45,708 nucleotides of DNA from GWF sp031972135 (GCA_031972135.1 DALYFH010000004.1:1-45708), one strand, 5' to 3'; positions 16,321 to 25,151 are shown, counted from the stretch's first letter. Notes: a model not told the origin generated them from the sequence alone. Made by a program: numbers and translations.

Positions 16321-17130
16321 ATGTCCGAAAAAACAGACACTATCATTTCTCTCCTCACCCAGTTTGGAGTGAGTGAGGTAGAAGCCAAAATATACCTGGA
16401 GATTTTATCGGGAAAGGCAGATACCGCTCTCTCGATTTCTCGCAATATTAAACTAGCAAGAACAAAGGTGTATAGATTATTAGACAATTTGCTAGTTAAA
16501 AAATTAATCGTGACCATGGTAGGGGAGCGGGGAATGCGCTTTGTCGCCTCGCCTCCCGACCAGCTCGACTTCCTCCTTTTAGATTGTGAGCACGAACTAG
16601 AGAAGCTCCGCCACACTCTCCCTACGCTCCAATCCGAATTATCGGGCTTAAGTGGAGTATCTCCCAAGTCACAAGTTCTCTACTATCATGGTGAGGATGG
16701 TCTCAAACAAGTCACGTACAACTCTTTAAAAGCAAAAGGAGAACTCCTTACCTACGAACTCTCAACTATGAATGCTTTTATGGATCAGGTAGAAGCCGAG
16801 AAACTAAGACAGCGATTTGTTAACAACAAAATCAAGATCCGCACTCTTACCAATGCTAATAAAGTAGAGCCATATACCAATGTCACCGATCTTGTAGAAA
16901 AATATTGGGACATCCGGCACCTCAATCCCAAGGACAAACCCTTCCAGTTTGAGATCCTCATCTACAACGACGTTTATTGTATGTATAAATACTCGGGGAA
17001 TGACATTTTTTGTGTCGAGATACACTCACAAGAACTCGCCGATATGCAGCGCCAGCTTTTTGAATATCTATGGTCTGGAGCCAAAAAATTCAAAATCCTA
17101 GACTCTCAAGGAACTGCTGAGCTAGGATGA
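16321..17130 (+). CDS. TrmB-family transcriptional regulator
   Basis: This 269-residue protein has an N-terminal winged helix with LLTQFGVSEVEAKIYLEIL and LARTKVYRLLDNLLVKKLI, then a Leu-rich linker and a sensor-like domain with LYYHGEDGLKQVTYNSLKAKGE, ending RQLFEYLWSGAKKF. The ATG at 16321 is preferred over one 12 codons upstream because TGCTAATAT, an extended -10 box (TAATAT 16307-16312), ends 8 bases before it. It is tail-to-tail with an MFS gene (47 bases apart) and divergent from a small unknown gene. Confidence 0.87.
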   Translation: MSEKTDTIISLLTQFGVSEVEAKIYLEILSGKADTALSISRNIKLARTKVYRLLDNLLVKKLIVTMVGERGMRFVASPPDQLDFLLLDCEHELEKLRHTLPTLQSELSGLSGVSPKSQVLYYHGEDGLKQVTYNSLKAKGELLTYELSTMNAFMDQVEAEKLRQRFVNNKIKIRTLTNANKVEPYTNVTDLVEKYWDIRHLNPKDKPFQFEILIYNDVYCMYKYSGNDIFCVEIHSQELADMQRQLFEYLWSGAKKFKILDSQGTAELG

Positions 17131-17177
17131 TGTAAAAGCGCAACACAACAATTCGAGTATTAAGTTTTCAGCTGACG

Positions 17178-18368
17178 TTAGTTAGTAGTTTTGACATGCA
17201 ATAATCGATATCCCAGATACGGCACCATCATAATACTGAGTAAACCAAGTAGGCTATATATTAGCCTCGTGTCCCCGTACTTGCCCATGACCAGTCCAGC
17301 CAAGACTACCCCCAAGATATAGATAACACTAATTGCCATAGATAAGGCAGAGATCGCAGTTGCCCGATATTTAGAAGAAAAAACCGCATTCGTATATTTA
17401 CCAAGTAGTATCCACCGAGCTGTCGAGGCCATCATCGCCATCCCCACAAACGGGACTCCCCAGTATCCCTGTAGCCACCACCCAGGTAGGAGTGCCATAG
17501 ACATAATGATCGGAAAGAATATTATTGTCCGGCGAAAATCAAATAACTTTTCTTGTGTCAAAAGCTTAGCTATCACAACCACATTGACCAGTCTAAGTGC
17601 TGCCGCAATCATCCCACGCTCTTCTCCGCCAAAACCGAGGGTAATCAGCATCGAATCATTAAAATAGGTGGCACATAGCCAGGTAATCGACCCAACCGCT
17701 ATGTAGTACAGCGACATGTCACGGTGCTTTTGGGACTTAAACGCTTCTATCGCTCCCCACTTTATCTGGCGCAGGTAATTACGCAAACCAAACTTCTCAC
17801 TATCTATTGTTGGCTCAACAAAGCGTGTGGCGTATATCCCTGCACACAATACCGCAAAAGACGAAGCTAGGTATGGCAGGGCCACCCACCAGCTCGCCAT
17901 AAACCCACCGAGCAGTGTCCCAGTCATTAGTCCTATCTGGAACCACTTTCCCATTTTTGCCATCACTGACTGAAACTCCGACTCTCGTTTTTCTTGTTTG
18001 AGCGAGTCATATACCAGTGCCTCGAGCGACCCAGAGCGCAGAGCCTCAGCAGTCCCAGACAAAACTGAGAGGATAGCAAATTGGGGGAATGTAATCGCAA
18101 ATGCAAACAACCCATATTGCACAAAGTCGATGATGTGACCCAAAATAACAGTTTTCCGTCTCCCGATTAGGTCAGCTAGCGCTCCCGTTGGCAACTCTAG
18201 GATGAGCTGGGTGGCAAATCCGATTGCAAGATACATTGAGATCTGCGGGATAGTTATTCTCTCTTGTAGATATGCAATCCAGACGGGGATCGTAAAAACC
18301 AAACTCCTAAACCCCTCGGTATAAAAGAAGGTTTGTATATTCCGGTCTGCTATCTTGGTTATTGCCAT
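17178..18368 (-). CDS. MFS transporter
   Basis: This 396-residue protein has 12 predicted membrane helices. The MFS signature is ELPTGALADLIGRRKTVILG, followed by SGTAEALRSGSLEALVYDSLKQEKRE. It resembles the MFS protein at 7414 in these motifs and is probably a distant paralogue. The substrate is unknown. On the minus strand TACAAT ends 7 bases before the ATG, predicting a leaderless mRNA. It is tail-to-tail with a TrmB gene, which is a good candidate for its regulator. Confidence 0.87.
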   Translation of the reverse strand: MAITKIADRNIQTFFYTEGFRSLVFTIPVWIAYLQERITIPQISMYLAIGFATQLILELPTGALADLIGRRKTVILGHIIDFVQYGLFAFAITFPQFAILSVLSGTAEALRSGSLEALVYDSLKQEKRESEFQSVMAKMGKWFQIGLMTGTLLGGFMASWWVALPYLASSFAVLCAGIYATRFVEPTIDSEKFGLRNYLRQIKWGAIEAFKSQKHRDMSLYYIAVGSITWLCATYFNDSMLITLGFGGEERGMIAAALRLVNVVVIAKLLTQEKLFDFRRTIIFFPIIMSMALLPGWWLQGYWGVPFVGMAMMASTARWILLGKYTNAVFSSKYRATAISALSMAISVIYILGVVLAGLVMGKYGDTRLIYSLLGLLSIMMVPYLGYRLLHVKTTN

Positions 18369-18383
18369 GAGAGTTATTGTAAC

Positions 18384-19166
18384 TTAACTTACTCGATATG
18401 AATCTAGCAAAGACTGATCTACTTCTCCCCAGTGCAGCGCCTCAGCTTGTCTATATGCTATCCGCTCGACTCTATTAGCATCCCTTATCTCAGGATGATA
18501 CTGTCCGTTAAATATGGCTGTTAGTCTATTGTCGTCATCGAAGAAGACCGTGGATCTACTAGTGTTATCGGGGTAACGCGAAAACACCTCAACCTCAACT
18601 TGGCTCAACACTCGACCATAGGTACGTAAATCAGCATAACTAGGAATACTTAACCCTCCAATTAAAGGATTATTTAACTTGTTCTTGTTGGTTCTGTAAG
18701 GATTAATCTCCCAACTACGTGATGCATGCATCCACAATCCATCACTATTTGAAGAGTCAATTGGTCCTACCCAGTTTCGTTTTTCCCACGCAGGCAGTGA
18801 CATTAAGTCCTTGTAGCTTGCTTTTACTTCGCGGGTATATGGCAACGATTTATGTTTCATCTCTACCCTTACCCTCCATGGCTTAGAAGAGTCGAATGTA
18901 CGGTTTCTCCAATATTCACCTGTATTCTCACCAGATATTGATATGTCTGCAAAATGTTTCTCAAGTGAACTAGCATAGTCTTCTTGTCTCATTGGCCTAA
19001 CTGAAGTTAATATGGTCGCCAGGTTTAGTCGATCATGACCCTCAGCCTCCCAAAGGTGATATCTACAATCAGGGTAGGTGAGTATATCCAATATTAAGGG
19101 AGCTACTTCATATGAAAAAATAATTGGAATATCACCCAATGCGTCTGTTTCAGGGGTAGGTCTCAT
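18384..19166 (-). CDS. Protein of unknown function
   Basis: This protein has 260 residues with no membrane helix or signal peptide, and I do not recognise it. It is rich in aromatic and charged residues, for example DCRYHLWEAEGHDRLNLAT, KPWRVRVEMKHKSLPY and STVFFDDDNRLTAIFNGQYHPE. The segments suggest a mixed alpha/beta soluble protein. An AAGGAGAATAA Shine-Dalgarno precedes the ATG, unlike the leaderless genes around it. It is divergent from a TrmB gene, with about 100 bases between the two starts, and may be under its control. The MFS gene follows 15 bases downstream. Confidence 0.65.
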   Translation of the reverse strand: MRPTPETDALGDIPIIFSYEVAPLILDILTYPDCRYHLWEAEGHDRLNLATILTSVRPMRQEDYASSLEKHFADISISGENTGEYWRNRTFDSSKPWRVRVEMKHKSLPYTREVKASYKDLMSLPAWEKRNWVGPIDSSNSDGLWMHASRSWEINPYRTNKNKLNNPLIGGLSIPSYADLRTYGRVLSQVEVEVFSRYPDNTSRSTVFFDDDNRLTAIFNGQYHPEIRDANRVERIAYRQAEALHWGEVDQSLLDSYRVS

Positions 19167-19202
19167 TTATTCTCCTTAGTTGCTCGTATCCTACCCCCCT
19201 GC

Positions 19203-19238
19203 TATACTAAGTGTCAAAAGTGACGATCACTGTCGTCA
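19203..19238 (+). promoter_or_regulatory. Extended -10 promoter and inverted-repeat operator upstream of a TrmB gene
   Basis: TGCTATACT (TATACT 19203-19208) is an extended -10 box, 57 bases before the ATG. Just downstream lies TGACGATCACTGTCGTCA (19221-19238), a perfect 6-base inverted repeat (TGACGA/TCGTCA) with a 6-base spacer. Its place in the expected 5' leader suits an operator for autoregulation, or a small RNA hairpin. Confidence 0.5.
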
Positions 19239-19265
19239 GTAAATAACAGTAGGGGAGTGAAGAGT

Positions 19266-20144
19266 ATGGATTATGAGCAAAGAACGATCGATGTCTTAAA
19301 AAAATTTGGTTTGTCAGACAATGAAGCCATTGTTTATCAAAAGGCAATCGAACTCGGCGAAACTTCGCCGTTCAAAATCGCCAAAGCGACCGGGATCGCT
19401 CGTACCACAGTCTACGCCGTCTTAACCGATCTAGCTCTCAAGGGCTTGGTCGAACTAGAGAGTGCAACGGGTCTAATGAAGCAACAAACTAAGGTAATAG
19501 CCAAAAACCCCAGTGTCCTTAGAGAGATTATTCACGCCAAACAAAAATCACTCAGCGCTCAAGAGGTTGATATTGTCGAGATTCTCCCTTGGCTAAAAAA
19601 AGAATATCTCAAAGGCGAGGCAGATTCTGACTTTCAGTTTTTCCCAGGTATGGAGGGTGCCAACTACGTCATGTTTGACTATGACGGTGTCGGTGAGGAC
19701 TCCTATGTTTTTGACTACCAAGTCCCGATGGATGCGACCGGCGGGAAAGAAATGAACAAAGGGGTTGATCGGGGAATCAGGAAGCGTGTGGGAGGGACGG
19801 GGATTGAGTACAATCTGACCCCAATGACCGATTGGACCAAACATGTCCTCAGTTACCAGGTCGAGCGCAATCCCCACTACCTAGACCGCGCCCAGTTTCG
19901 CTATCTCCCATTTGAGATGCAAAACTTTAACGTCATGGTCCGACTCAAGGGTGATCGTGTCTGGATAGTCTCAGTTAAAGATAAGGAGGTCTGGGGCATC
20001 AAAATCAGAAGCAGCAATCTCGCAAGCTCTCTGATCTCTCTCCACCAAGCACTCTGGAAGATGGCAAGTCCCGTTACCAAAGACATGATCGAATCCTGGA
20101 TGCCCAATCCCTATCTCCGAGCAGAAAAAGCTAAAGATCGCTAA
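19266..20144 (+). CDS. TrmB-family transcriptional regulator
   Basis: This 292-residue protein has a winged helix at the N-terminus with LKKFGLSDNEAIVYQKAIEL and ARTTVYAVLTDLALKGLVE, and a sensor-like domain with FQFFPGMEGANYVMFDYD, ending SLHQALWKMASPV. It is the most divergent of the four intact copies, with a longer C-terminal tail. A GTG three codons upstream is open, but AGGGGAG lies 8 bases before the ATG at 19266, so that start is preferred. A possible operator precedes it. A NUDIX gene follows in the same direction. Confidence 0.85.
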   Translation: MDYEQRTIDVLKKFGLSDNEAIVYQKAIELGETSPFKIAKATGIARTTVYAVLTDLALKGLVELESATGLMKQQTKVIAKNPSVLREIIHAKQKSLSAQEVDIVEILPWLKKEYLKGEADSDFQFFPGMEGANYVMFDYDGVGEDSYVFDYQVPMDATGGKEMNKGVDRGIRKRVGGTGIEYNLTPMTDWTKHVLSYQVERNPHYLDRAQFRYLPFEMQNFNVMVRLKGDRVWIVSVKDKEVWGIKIRSSNLASSLISLHQALWKMASPVTKDMIESWMPNPYLRAEKAKDR

Positions 20145-20154
20145 AATATAAGAT

Positions 20155-20667
20155 ATGGACGAATTAGTCGACATAATTGATATCTCTAAAGTAGTTGTGG
20201 GCACAGTTCCCAAGTCACAAGCTCACAAAGAAGGGCTGCTTCATAAAACTGTTATTTCTCAGCTCATAAATAGCCGTGGAGAATTTTGTTTTGTCCGCCA
20301 GTCTGGGGAGAAACAAGATTCGGGCCAGTTTGTGAGCCCTGTTGGTGGCCATGTTAGTGCAGGTGAGACTGATGAGGAAGCCTTAATCCGCGAATGTCAG
20401 GAGGAGTGTGGCCTCACTCCAATAGATTACAAACTGATAGGTACAACTATTTATAATCGCGAAGTGATTGGCCGAAAAGAGAATCACTTCTTCGTTGTCT
20501 ACGAGATCTATACAGATCAAGATCCCATCCTCAACCACGAATCAGTCGAGTTTAAAAAGTTCAGCAAACAAAAGATTAAATCACAAGTCCAATCAAACCC
20601 AGCCTACTTTGGTGATGCCTGGCACCACGTCTTTAAGACTTTTTACCCGTCAATCTACAATTCCTAG
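20155..20667 (+). CDS. NUDIX hydrolase
   Basis: This 170-residue protein carries a perfect Nudix box, GHVSAGETDEEALIREC followed by QEECGL, with every metal-binding Glu in place. It hydrolyses a nucleoside-diphosphate-linked or related pyrophosphate substrate that cannot be named. An N-terminal strand-rich segment (HKTVISQLINSRGEFCFVRQ) and the placing of the box suit the isopentenyl-diphosphate-isomerase-like and general Nudix groups. TAAAAT, made of the TrmB stop codon and following bases (20142-20147), ends 7 bases before the ATG. Confidence 0.88.
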   Translation: MDELVDIIDISKVVVGTVPKSQAHKEGLLHKTVISQLINSRGEFCFVRQSGEKQDSGQFVSPVGGHVSAGETDEEALIRECQEECGLTPIDYKLIGTTIYNREVIGRKENHFFVVYEIYTDQDPILNHESVEFKKFSKQKIKSQVQSNPAYFGDAWHHVFKTFYPSIYNS

Positions 20668-20671
20668 TTTA

Positions 20672-20702
20672 TTGCGCGATAGTTGCGCGATTATGTTATA
20701 AT
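20672..20702 (+). promoter_or_regulatory. Promoter of the Fic gene with two 11-base-spaced direct repeats
   Basis: TATAAT (20697-20702) ends 6 bases before the ATG. Upstream are two identical copies of TTGCGCGAT at 20672-20680 and 20683-20691, spaced 11 bases, one helical turn. They cover the -35 region and spacer, where a bound protein would block polymerase. They could be an operator for the winged-helix-like tail of the Fic protein itself. Confidence 0.5.
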
Positions 20703-20708
20703 TAACAC

Positions 20709-21737
20709 ATGTTTAATCCAAAATACCAGATTACCGATCAAATACTAGCCTGGTTATCAGATATTGCCGAAATTCGTGCTAAAATCGCGCATGCCAAACT
20801 ACTCCCAGTCCGAGAAACTATATTACGTCGTCGGGCAATTATAAGAATGACGCATAGTAGTACCAGTATCGAAGGCAACACTCTGTCCGAAGAAGAGGTT
20901 GAAAAAGTCGCCTCCAAGCAACCAGTATTGGTACCAAATCAAGATCGACTAGAAGTCGAAAATTATCTCAAAGCACTCGAAGTAGTTAACCAGCTCGCTA
21001 CCAAGTCTAGTATTACCTTGCCACACCTCCTCTCACTCCATCGTCATACAATGCAGGGGCTCTTGCCCTCTGCCAAAACTGGCGTACTTCGAAATGGCCC
21101 AGTCTACATAGTCAACACTCGTCTCGGCAGGCGAGATGAAATAGTATACACCCCTCCCTCTGCAGACCAAGTGCAAGCTCTCATCAAAAATTTGTTTTCT
21201 TGGCACAATTCTGCCAGCAATGTTCATCCAGTTATCCGTGCTGGTATTTTACACTTCCAGTTTGAGTCTATTCACCCTTTTCCTGACGGCAATGGTCGCG
21301 TAGGTCGCCTCCTAACCCTACTATCCCTTTACCAGTCCGGGTGGGATTTCCGTCGTGGCTTAGTGCTAGAGGAGTATTACAACCTCGATCGCTCCTCTTA
21401 CTACCAAGCACTAAAAGAAGGTAGAGACGACTTGACCTCTTGGCTTACCTATTTTATCCAAGGTTTTTGGGTCGAAGCACTTCAGCTTCAAGAATCAGTT
21501 AACTCACTACTAGCCGGTACTGGTTCTCTCCATGATCGTAAACTAGATACTTCTGATCTCAAAATTATCGATTTTGTTTTAACACTGGGCAAAGTTAGTA
21601 GTAATGACGTGAGCGATATTCTCTCTGTTCCACTTCGCACAGCACAGTCACGGCTCTCACGTCTAGTAAAATACCAAATTTTGCGCCGTCTCGGATCTGG
21701 CCGTGCCACTTACTACAAAATACCAAAGGTGGGGTAA
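20709..21737 (+). CDS. Fic-family protein with N-terminal inhibitory motif and C-terminal winged helix
   Basis: This 342-residue protein has the Fic active site HPFPDGNGRVGR at residues 189-200, complete with His, Asn and both Arg. The inhibitory helix SxxxEG motif is at 51-56 (STSIEGN), which marks a class II Fic protein that keeps itself inactive until released. Such enzymes usually transfer AMP to proteins. The C-terminus (about 275-342) looks like a winged helix: LGKVSSNDVSDILSVPLRTAQSRLSRLV. Its promoter holds direct repeats that could be its own operator. The TATAAT-N6-ATG geometry fixes the start. Confidence 0.9.
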   Translation: MFNPKYQITDQILAWLSDIAEIRAKIAHAKLLPVRETILRRRAIIRMTHSSTSIEGNTLSEEEVEKVASKQPVLVPNQDRLEVENYLKALEVVNQLATKSSITLPHLLSLHRHTMQGLLPSAKTGVLRNGPVYIVNTRLGRRDEIVYTPPSADQVQALIKNLFSWHNSASNVHPVIRAGILHFQFESIHPFPDGNGRVGRLLTLLSLYQSGWDFRRGLVLEEYYNLDRSSYYQALKEGRDDLTSWLTYFIQGFWVEALQLQESVNSLLAGTGSLHDRKLDTSDLKIIDFVLTLGKVSSNDVSDILSVPLRTAQSRLSRLVKYQILRRLGSGRATYYKIPKVG

Positions 21738-22802
21738 TTACTTTCTAGGACCTGTTCTCATCCATCTATTCTTCTCAATAAACAGGTAGCTGAGGCGAGC
21801 TACAGGTACAGTGATAATCACACTTATCAAAGTATTTATTAAGAGGGTTATCACTCCGCTGCCGAGTAGCTGTACTAGGAGTGGAGTCACCGAGTACAAG
21901 ATCAAAAAATGCCACAAATAAAAGCTGTACGAAATCTTGCCGAGTGAAACTAGATATATATTCTCAAACAAGGAGTACTTGTTGCAGATCACTGACCCGA
22001 CCAAAATATATGCCCCAACAGCCTCAAGAATCCAGGTCCACCTCGATAGGATTAGATAGCGGAGGCTCATTACTAACAACGTTACTATAAGTAACCTGTG
22101 ACCTCTGAGCGCTTCATAGATCCATATGAGTTTGGGTGAGTAACTATTTATCATCGTACCCAATATAAATGCCCCAAACAGTAAGTACTCGTCTTTGCCT
22201 GTAATCCATGATAGTAGTAATAGGTCGACAAATATTAATGCGTATACCGATCCACTCAACCTACCTCTTAGCTTATCGATCAGTGGATAAACTAGTGCCC
22301 CAACCACAAACACACTCATTGTCCAGGTAGCCCCGCCAAGTCCAGGCTTAAGAAATGCTAGGTGCTCAATAAGTTCTCTTAGGCTAATCGGGCCTTGCAG
22401 CCACCACCCCCACCATAAACTCGCATCAGGGATAGTGACAGGAGCTAATCCTGTCACGATAGCTGTATATAGTAATAGAGTTGTAATTACATACACTGGC
22501 ATCAGTCGGGTCAACCGATGGGTGTAGTACGAATAGAGTCCTTTGCTCGGTGAGTAGGAAATAGAGCACGCCCATCCCGATATCACCATAAAAACCATCA
22601 CAAAAAAACTACCATTGCTCAGCCATAATAGAATCTGCACAACTAAATTTTCTGCACCTAGCCCTGCATATAAGGGATGCATCCACAGATTACCCACTCC
22701 ATTAATAGCCAAAACCAATAACCCATGGTGGGTCGCAACTGCGAGTGCAGCTAGTCCTCTTAGGCCATCTATTGAGTTGTTTCGCTCGCGCGATTGTTTC
22801 AT
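21738..22802 (-). CDS. Membrane acyltransferase (acyltransferase-3/OafA family)
   Basis: This 354-residue protein has about ten membrane helices. The family signature is NNSIDGLRGLAALAVATHHG, with the catalytic His, then YTHRLTRLMPVYVITTLLL. Members O-acetylate surface polysaccharide or peptidoglycan sugars using acyl-CoA. No C-terminal SGNH domain is present. It starts 4 bases after the valS stop on the same strand, so it is probably co-transcribed with valS. It ends directly at the convergent Fic gene. It could decorate the glycan handled by the genes at the window start. Confidence 0.85.
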   Translation of the reverse strand: MKQSRERNNSIDGLRGLAALAVATHHGLLVLAINGVGNLWMHPLYAGLGAENLVVQILLWLSNGSFFVMVFMVISGWACSISYSPSKGLYSYYTHRLTRLMPVYVITTLLLYTAIVTGLAPVTIPDASLWWGWWLQGPISLRELIEHLAFLKPGLGGATWTMSVFVVGALVYPLIDKLRGRLSGSVYALIFVDLLLLSWITGKDEYLLFGAFILGTMINSYSPKLIWIYEALRGHRLLIVTLLVMSLRYLILSRWTWILEAVGAYILVGSVICNKYSLFENIYLVSLGKISYSFYLWHFLILYSVTPLLVQLLGSGVITLLINTLISVIITVPVARLSYLFIEKNRWMRTGPRK

Positions 22803-22806
22803 GAAG

Positions 22807-25116
22807 TTATACCACTGGCCACTTGGCTGTAATCAATTGCTCTTCTGTTCTTTCGGGGAACTCTTTCCAGATTGCCTCTGTCACAAAAGGCATAAACGGA
22901 TGTAGTAGTTTGAGTCCAGTCAGTAGGACGTGTCTAAGCACTGTCAGTGCGACTTCTGAGTCTTTTCGGTCCTTGATCTGTTCAATATATATAGCCGCCA
23001 CCTCATCCCACATAAAGTGATATATCGTCTCTGCCGCCTCAGCAAAACGGAACTTCTCTAGTAACTCATCCGTCATTTTAATGGTGTTGTTTAACTTGCT
23101 TAGGATCTCTGTATCAGCCTCGGTTAATCCCTCCATCCCAGCCTCATACCACTTAATTTCCCGTGCCCCCAGCGAAGTTCCGCTTTCGCGGGACGAAGTG
23201 GGGTCTACCATCATGTGATAAAACCTTGTCATATTCCAGAGTTTATTCGCAAAGTTGCGGTAAGAGATAATTTTATCTTTGGGGAATGCAAAATCTTTGC
23301 CATTCGCTGTACCAGATATAAGCCCCATTCGGAGGGCGTCTACTCCATACTTCTCCATGTATTCATCAGGGTTTATCACGTTACCTAAACTCTTGCTCAT
23401 TTTGCGACCGTCCAGCGATCTAACCAGTCCGTGTAGATACACATACTCAAAAGGAGGTTTGCCCGTTAGATATATCCCAAACATAATCATGCGGGATACC
23501 CAGAACCGGATAATCTCCCATCCAGTCTCGAGTACCGATGTCGGATAGAATTTTTTAAAGTCTTCGCTGTCTGGATATTTCAAAGTTACGAGCGGCCAGT
23601 GTCCCGAGGAGAACCATGTGTCAAAGGTGTCTGTCTCCTGTAGATATCCCTCGCCTGGCGAGTCCACACTCACCACCGACTCGCATCCAGCTGGGGCAAT
23701 TAATGTTTGTAGTCCATCTCTAATTTCTTCAAATTTGTATGACTTAAGTAGTTCGCCCACTTGTCCAGAAACTACTTTTTTCTCTTTATTTAAGAAAGTT
23801 ATCTGGATTTTCTGATTCTCCGAGTGTTCTGAGTTTTCTGATACTCCGACCCAGTACCAAACCGGTATCCTGATCCCCCAGACTACTTGTCGGCTGATCG
23901 GCCAGTCATGCATCTCCTCCATCCACTTGGTATACGTGACTTCTCGCCACTTAGGATAGATTTTTACTGCTCCTGAGGTAACTGCTTCAAGCGCTGGTTT
24001 TTTTAGCGATTCCACTTTTACAAACCAGTTGGGTAGTATCATGGGTTCTATATCATGCCCACCCTTGTAACAGACCGTCACTGCATGTTCATATTTATCA
24101 TTAATTTTCTCGATTAGTCCCTTGGCTTGCAGCTCTTCTACCACTTCTTTTCGTGCTGTAAACACGCTCTTGCCAGCCCATTTGCCTGCGGCTTGAGTCA
24201 TTTTGCCATCCATCCCAATCCCAATTACAACCGGCAATCCGTGCTTGATTGCAGCATCAAAATCATTTTTGTCATGCGCAGGAGTCAGCTTGACAACACC
24301 AGTCCCAAACTCAGGGTCAACAAACGTATCAGCAATAATACTCATCTCTAAGCCTGTTAATGGATTAGACAATTTGCGACCTACAAGCCAATTATTCTTT
24401 TTATCTGTCGGATGCACGGCTAGGTGAGTGTCGAGCATGATTGGCTCAGGACGGGTAGTTGCTACCACGATAAGTTCTGGCTCGTCTCCCTTTCTTTCGA
24501 GTAGTGGGTATCGTACATAATACAGTTTATCAACTCTGTCTTCATGGAGTATTTCTAGGTCGGCAAAGGTTGTCCCGCACTTTGGACAATAGTTCACCAT
24601 GTAGTTGTCACGGTACACTAGGCCTTCTTTGTGCATCTTGGCAAAAGTCTCATAAACCGTCGAGACTACATGGGGATCTAGGGTAAAACTATAGCGACTC
24701 CAGTCAACCGAAGCTCCCATTTGTCTAATCTGTCCCTCGATTTGTGATTTATTATTCTGTACAAAATCCCAAATATTGCTGTAGAGAGTCTCTCGATCAA
24801 ACTCAAAGCGAGATTTACCTTGTTTCTTTAGTTCTCGTTCATAGGTGATCTGTGTTTCAAAGCCTGCATGGTCTGTGCCAGGGATCCAGAGAGTAGGGTC
24901 ACCTTTCATCCGGTGATAGCGGATCATCAAATCTTCGATTGCGATCATGAGTACATTACCCATATGCATTTTGCCAGAAGCATTAGGGGGAGGGAGCACT
25001 ATTGTAAAAGGTTTTCCTTTTGCGCTCTCGCTGGGTTTAAAAGCACCACTCTTTTCCCACTCATCATAAATCTGGGATTCTACCAACTTGTGATCAAAGT
25101 TCTTTGCCATTGTCAT
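22807..25116 (-). CDS. valS: Valyl-tRNA synthetase (short form)
   Basis: This 769-residue enzyme charges tRNA-Val. The HIGH motif is PPPNASGKMHMGNVL (HMGN 51-54) and KMSKS is at residues 572-576. Between them lies the editing insertion, and the anticodon-binding domain ends the protein. It stops soon after PFMPFVTEAIWKEFPE, so it lacks the C-terminal coiled-coil arm of common ValS proteins of 860-950 residues. A segment TSSRESGTSLGA between the KMSKS region and the anticodon domain is encoded by a GC-rich palindrome. TAAAAT on the minus strand ends 6 bases before the ATG at 25116; a second ATG two codons later is possible. Confidence 0.95.
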   Translation of the reverse strand: MTMAKNFDHKLVESQIYDEWEKSGAFKPSESAKGKPFTIVLPPPNASGKMHMGNVLMIAIEDLMIRYHRMKGDPTLWIPGTDHAGFETQITYERELKKQGKSRFEFDRETLYSNIWDFVQNNKSQIEGQIRQMGASVDWSRYSFTLDPHVVSTVYETFAKMHKEGLVYRDNYMVNYCPKCGTTFADLEILHEDRVDKLYYVRYPLLERKGDEPELIVVATTRPEPIMLDTHLAVHPTDKKNNWLVGRKLSNPLTGLEMSIIADTFVDPEFGTGVVKLTPAHDKNDFDAAIKHGLPVVIGIGMDGKMTQAAGKWAGKSVFTARKEVVEELQAKGLIEKINDKYEHAVTVCYKGGHDIEPMILPNWFVKVESLKKPALEAVTSGAVKIYPKWREVTYTKWMEEMHDWPISRQVVWGIRIPVWYWVGVSENSEHSENQKIQITFLNKEKKVVSGQVGELLKSYKFEEIRDGLQTLIAPAGCESVVSVDSPGEGYLQETDTFDTWFSSGHWPLVTLKYPDSEDFKKFYPTSVLETGWEIIRFWVSRMIMFGIYLTGKPPFEYVYLHGLVRSLDGRKMSKSLGNVINPDEYMEKYGVDALRMGLISGTANGKDFAFPKDKIISYRNFANKLWNMTRFYHMMVDPTSSRESGTSLGAREIKWYEAGMEGLTEADTEILSKLNNTIKMTDELLEKFRFAEAAETIYHFMWDEVAAIYIEQIKDRKDSEVALTVLRHVLLTGLKLLHPFMPFVTEAIWKEFPERTEEQLITAKWPVV
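23167..23203. repeat. GC-rich imperfect palindrome inside valS
   Basis: CCCCAGCGAAGTTCCGC, a TTTC loop and GCGGGACGAAGTGGGG lie in frame within valS. The inner CCGC/GCGG and outer CCCC/GGGG arms pair, and CGAAGT occurs on both sides. It encodes a Ser/Thr/Gly-rich insertion. It looks like a mobile short palindromic element tolerated in a loop. Confidence 0.5.
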
Positions 25117-25151
25117 GGGGATATTTTACCAGAGATCTATTTGAGATTTGC

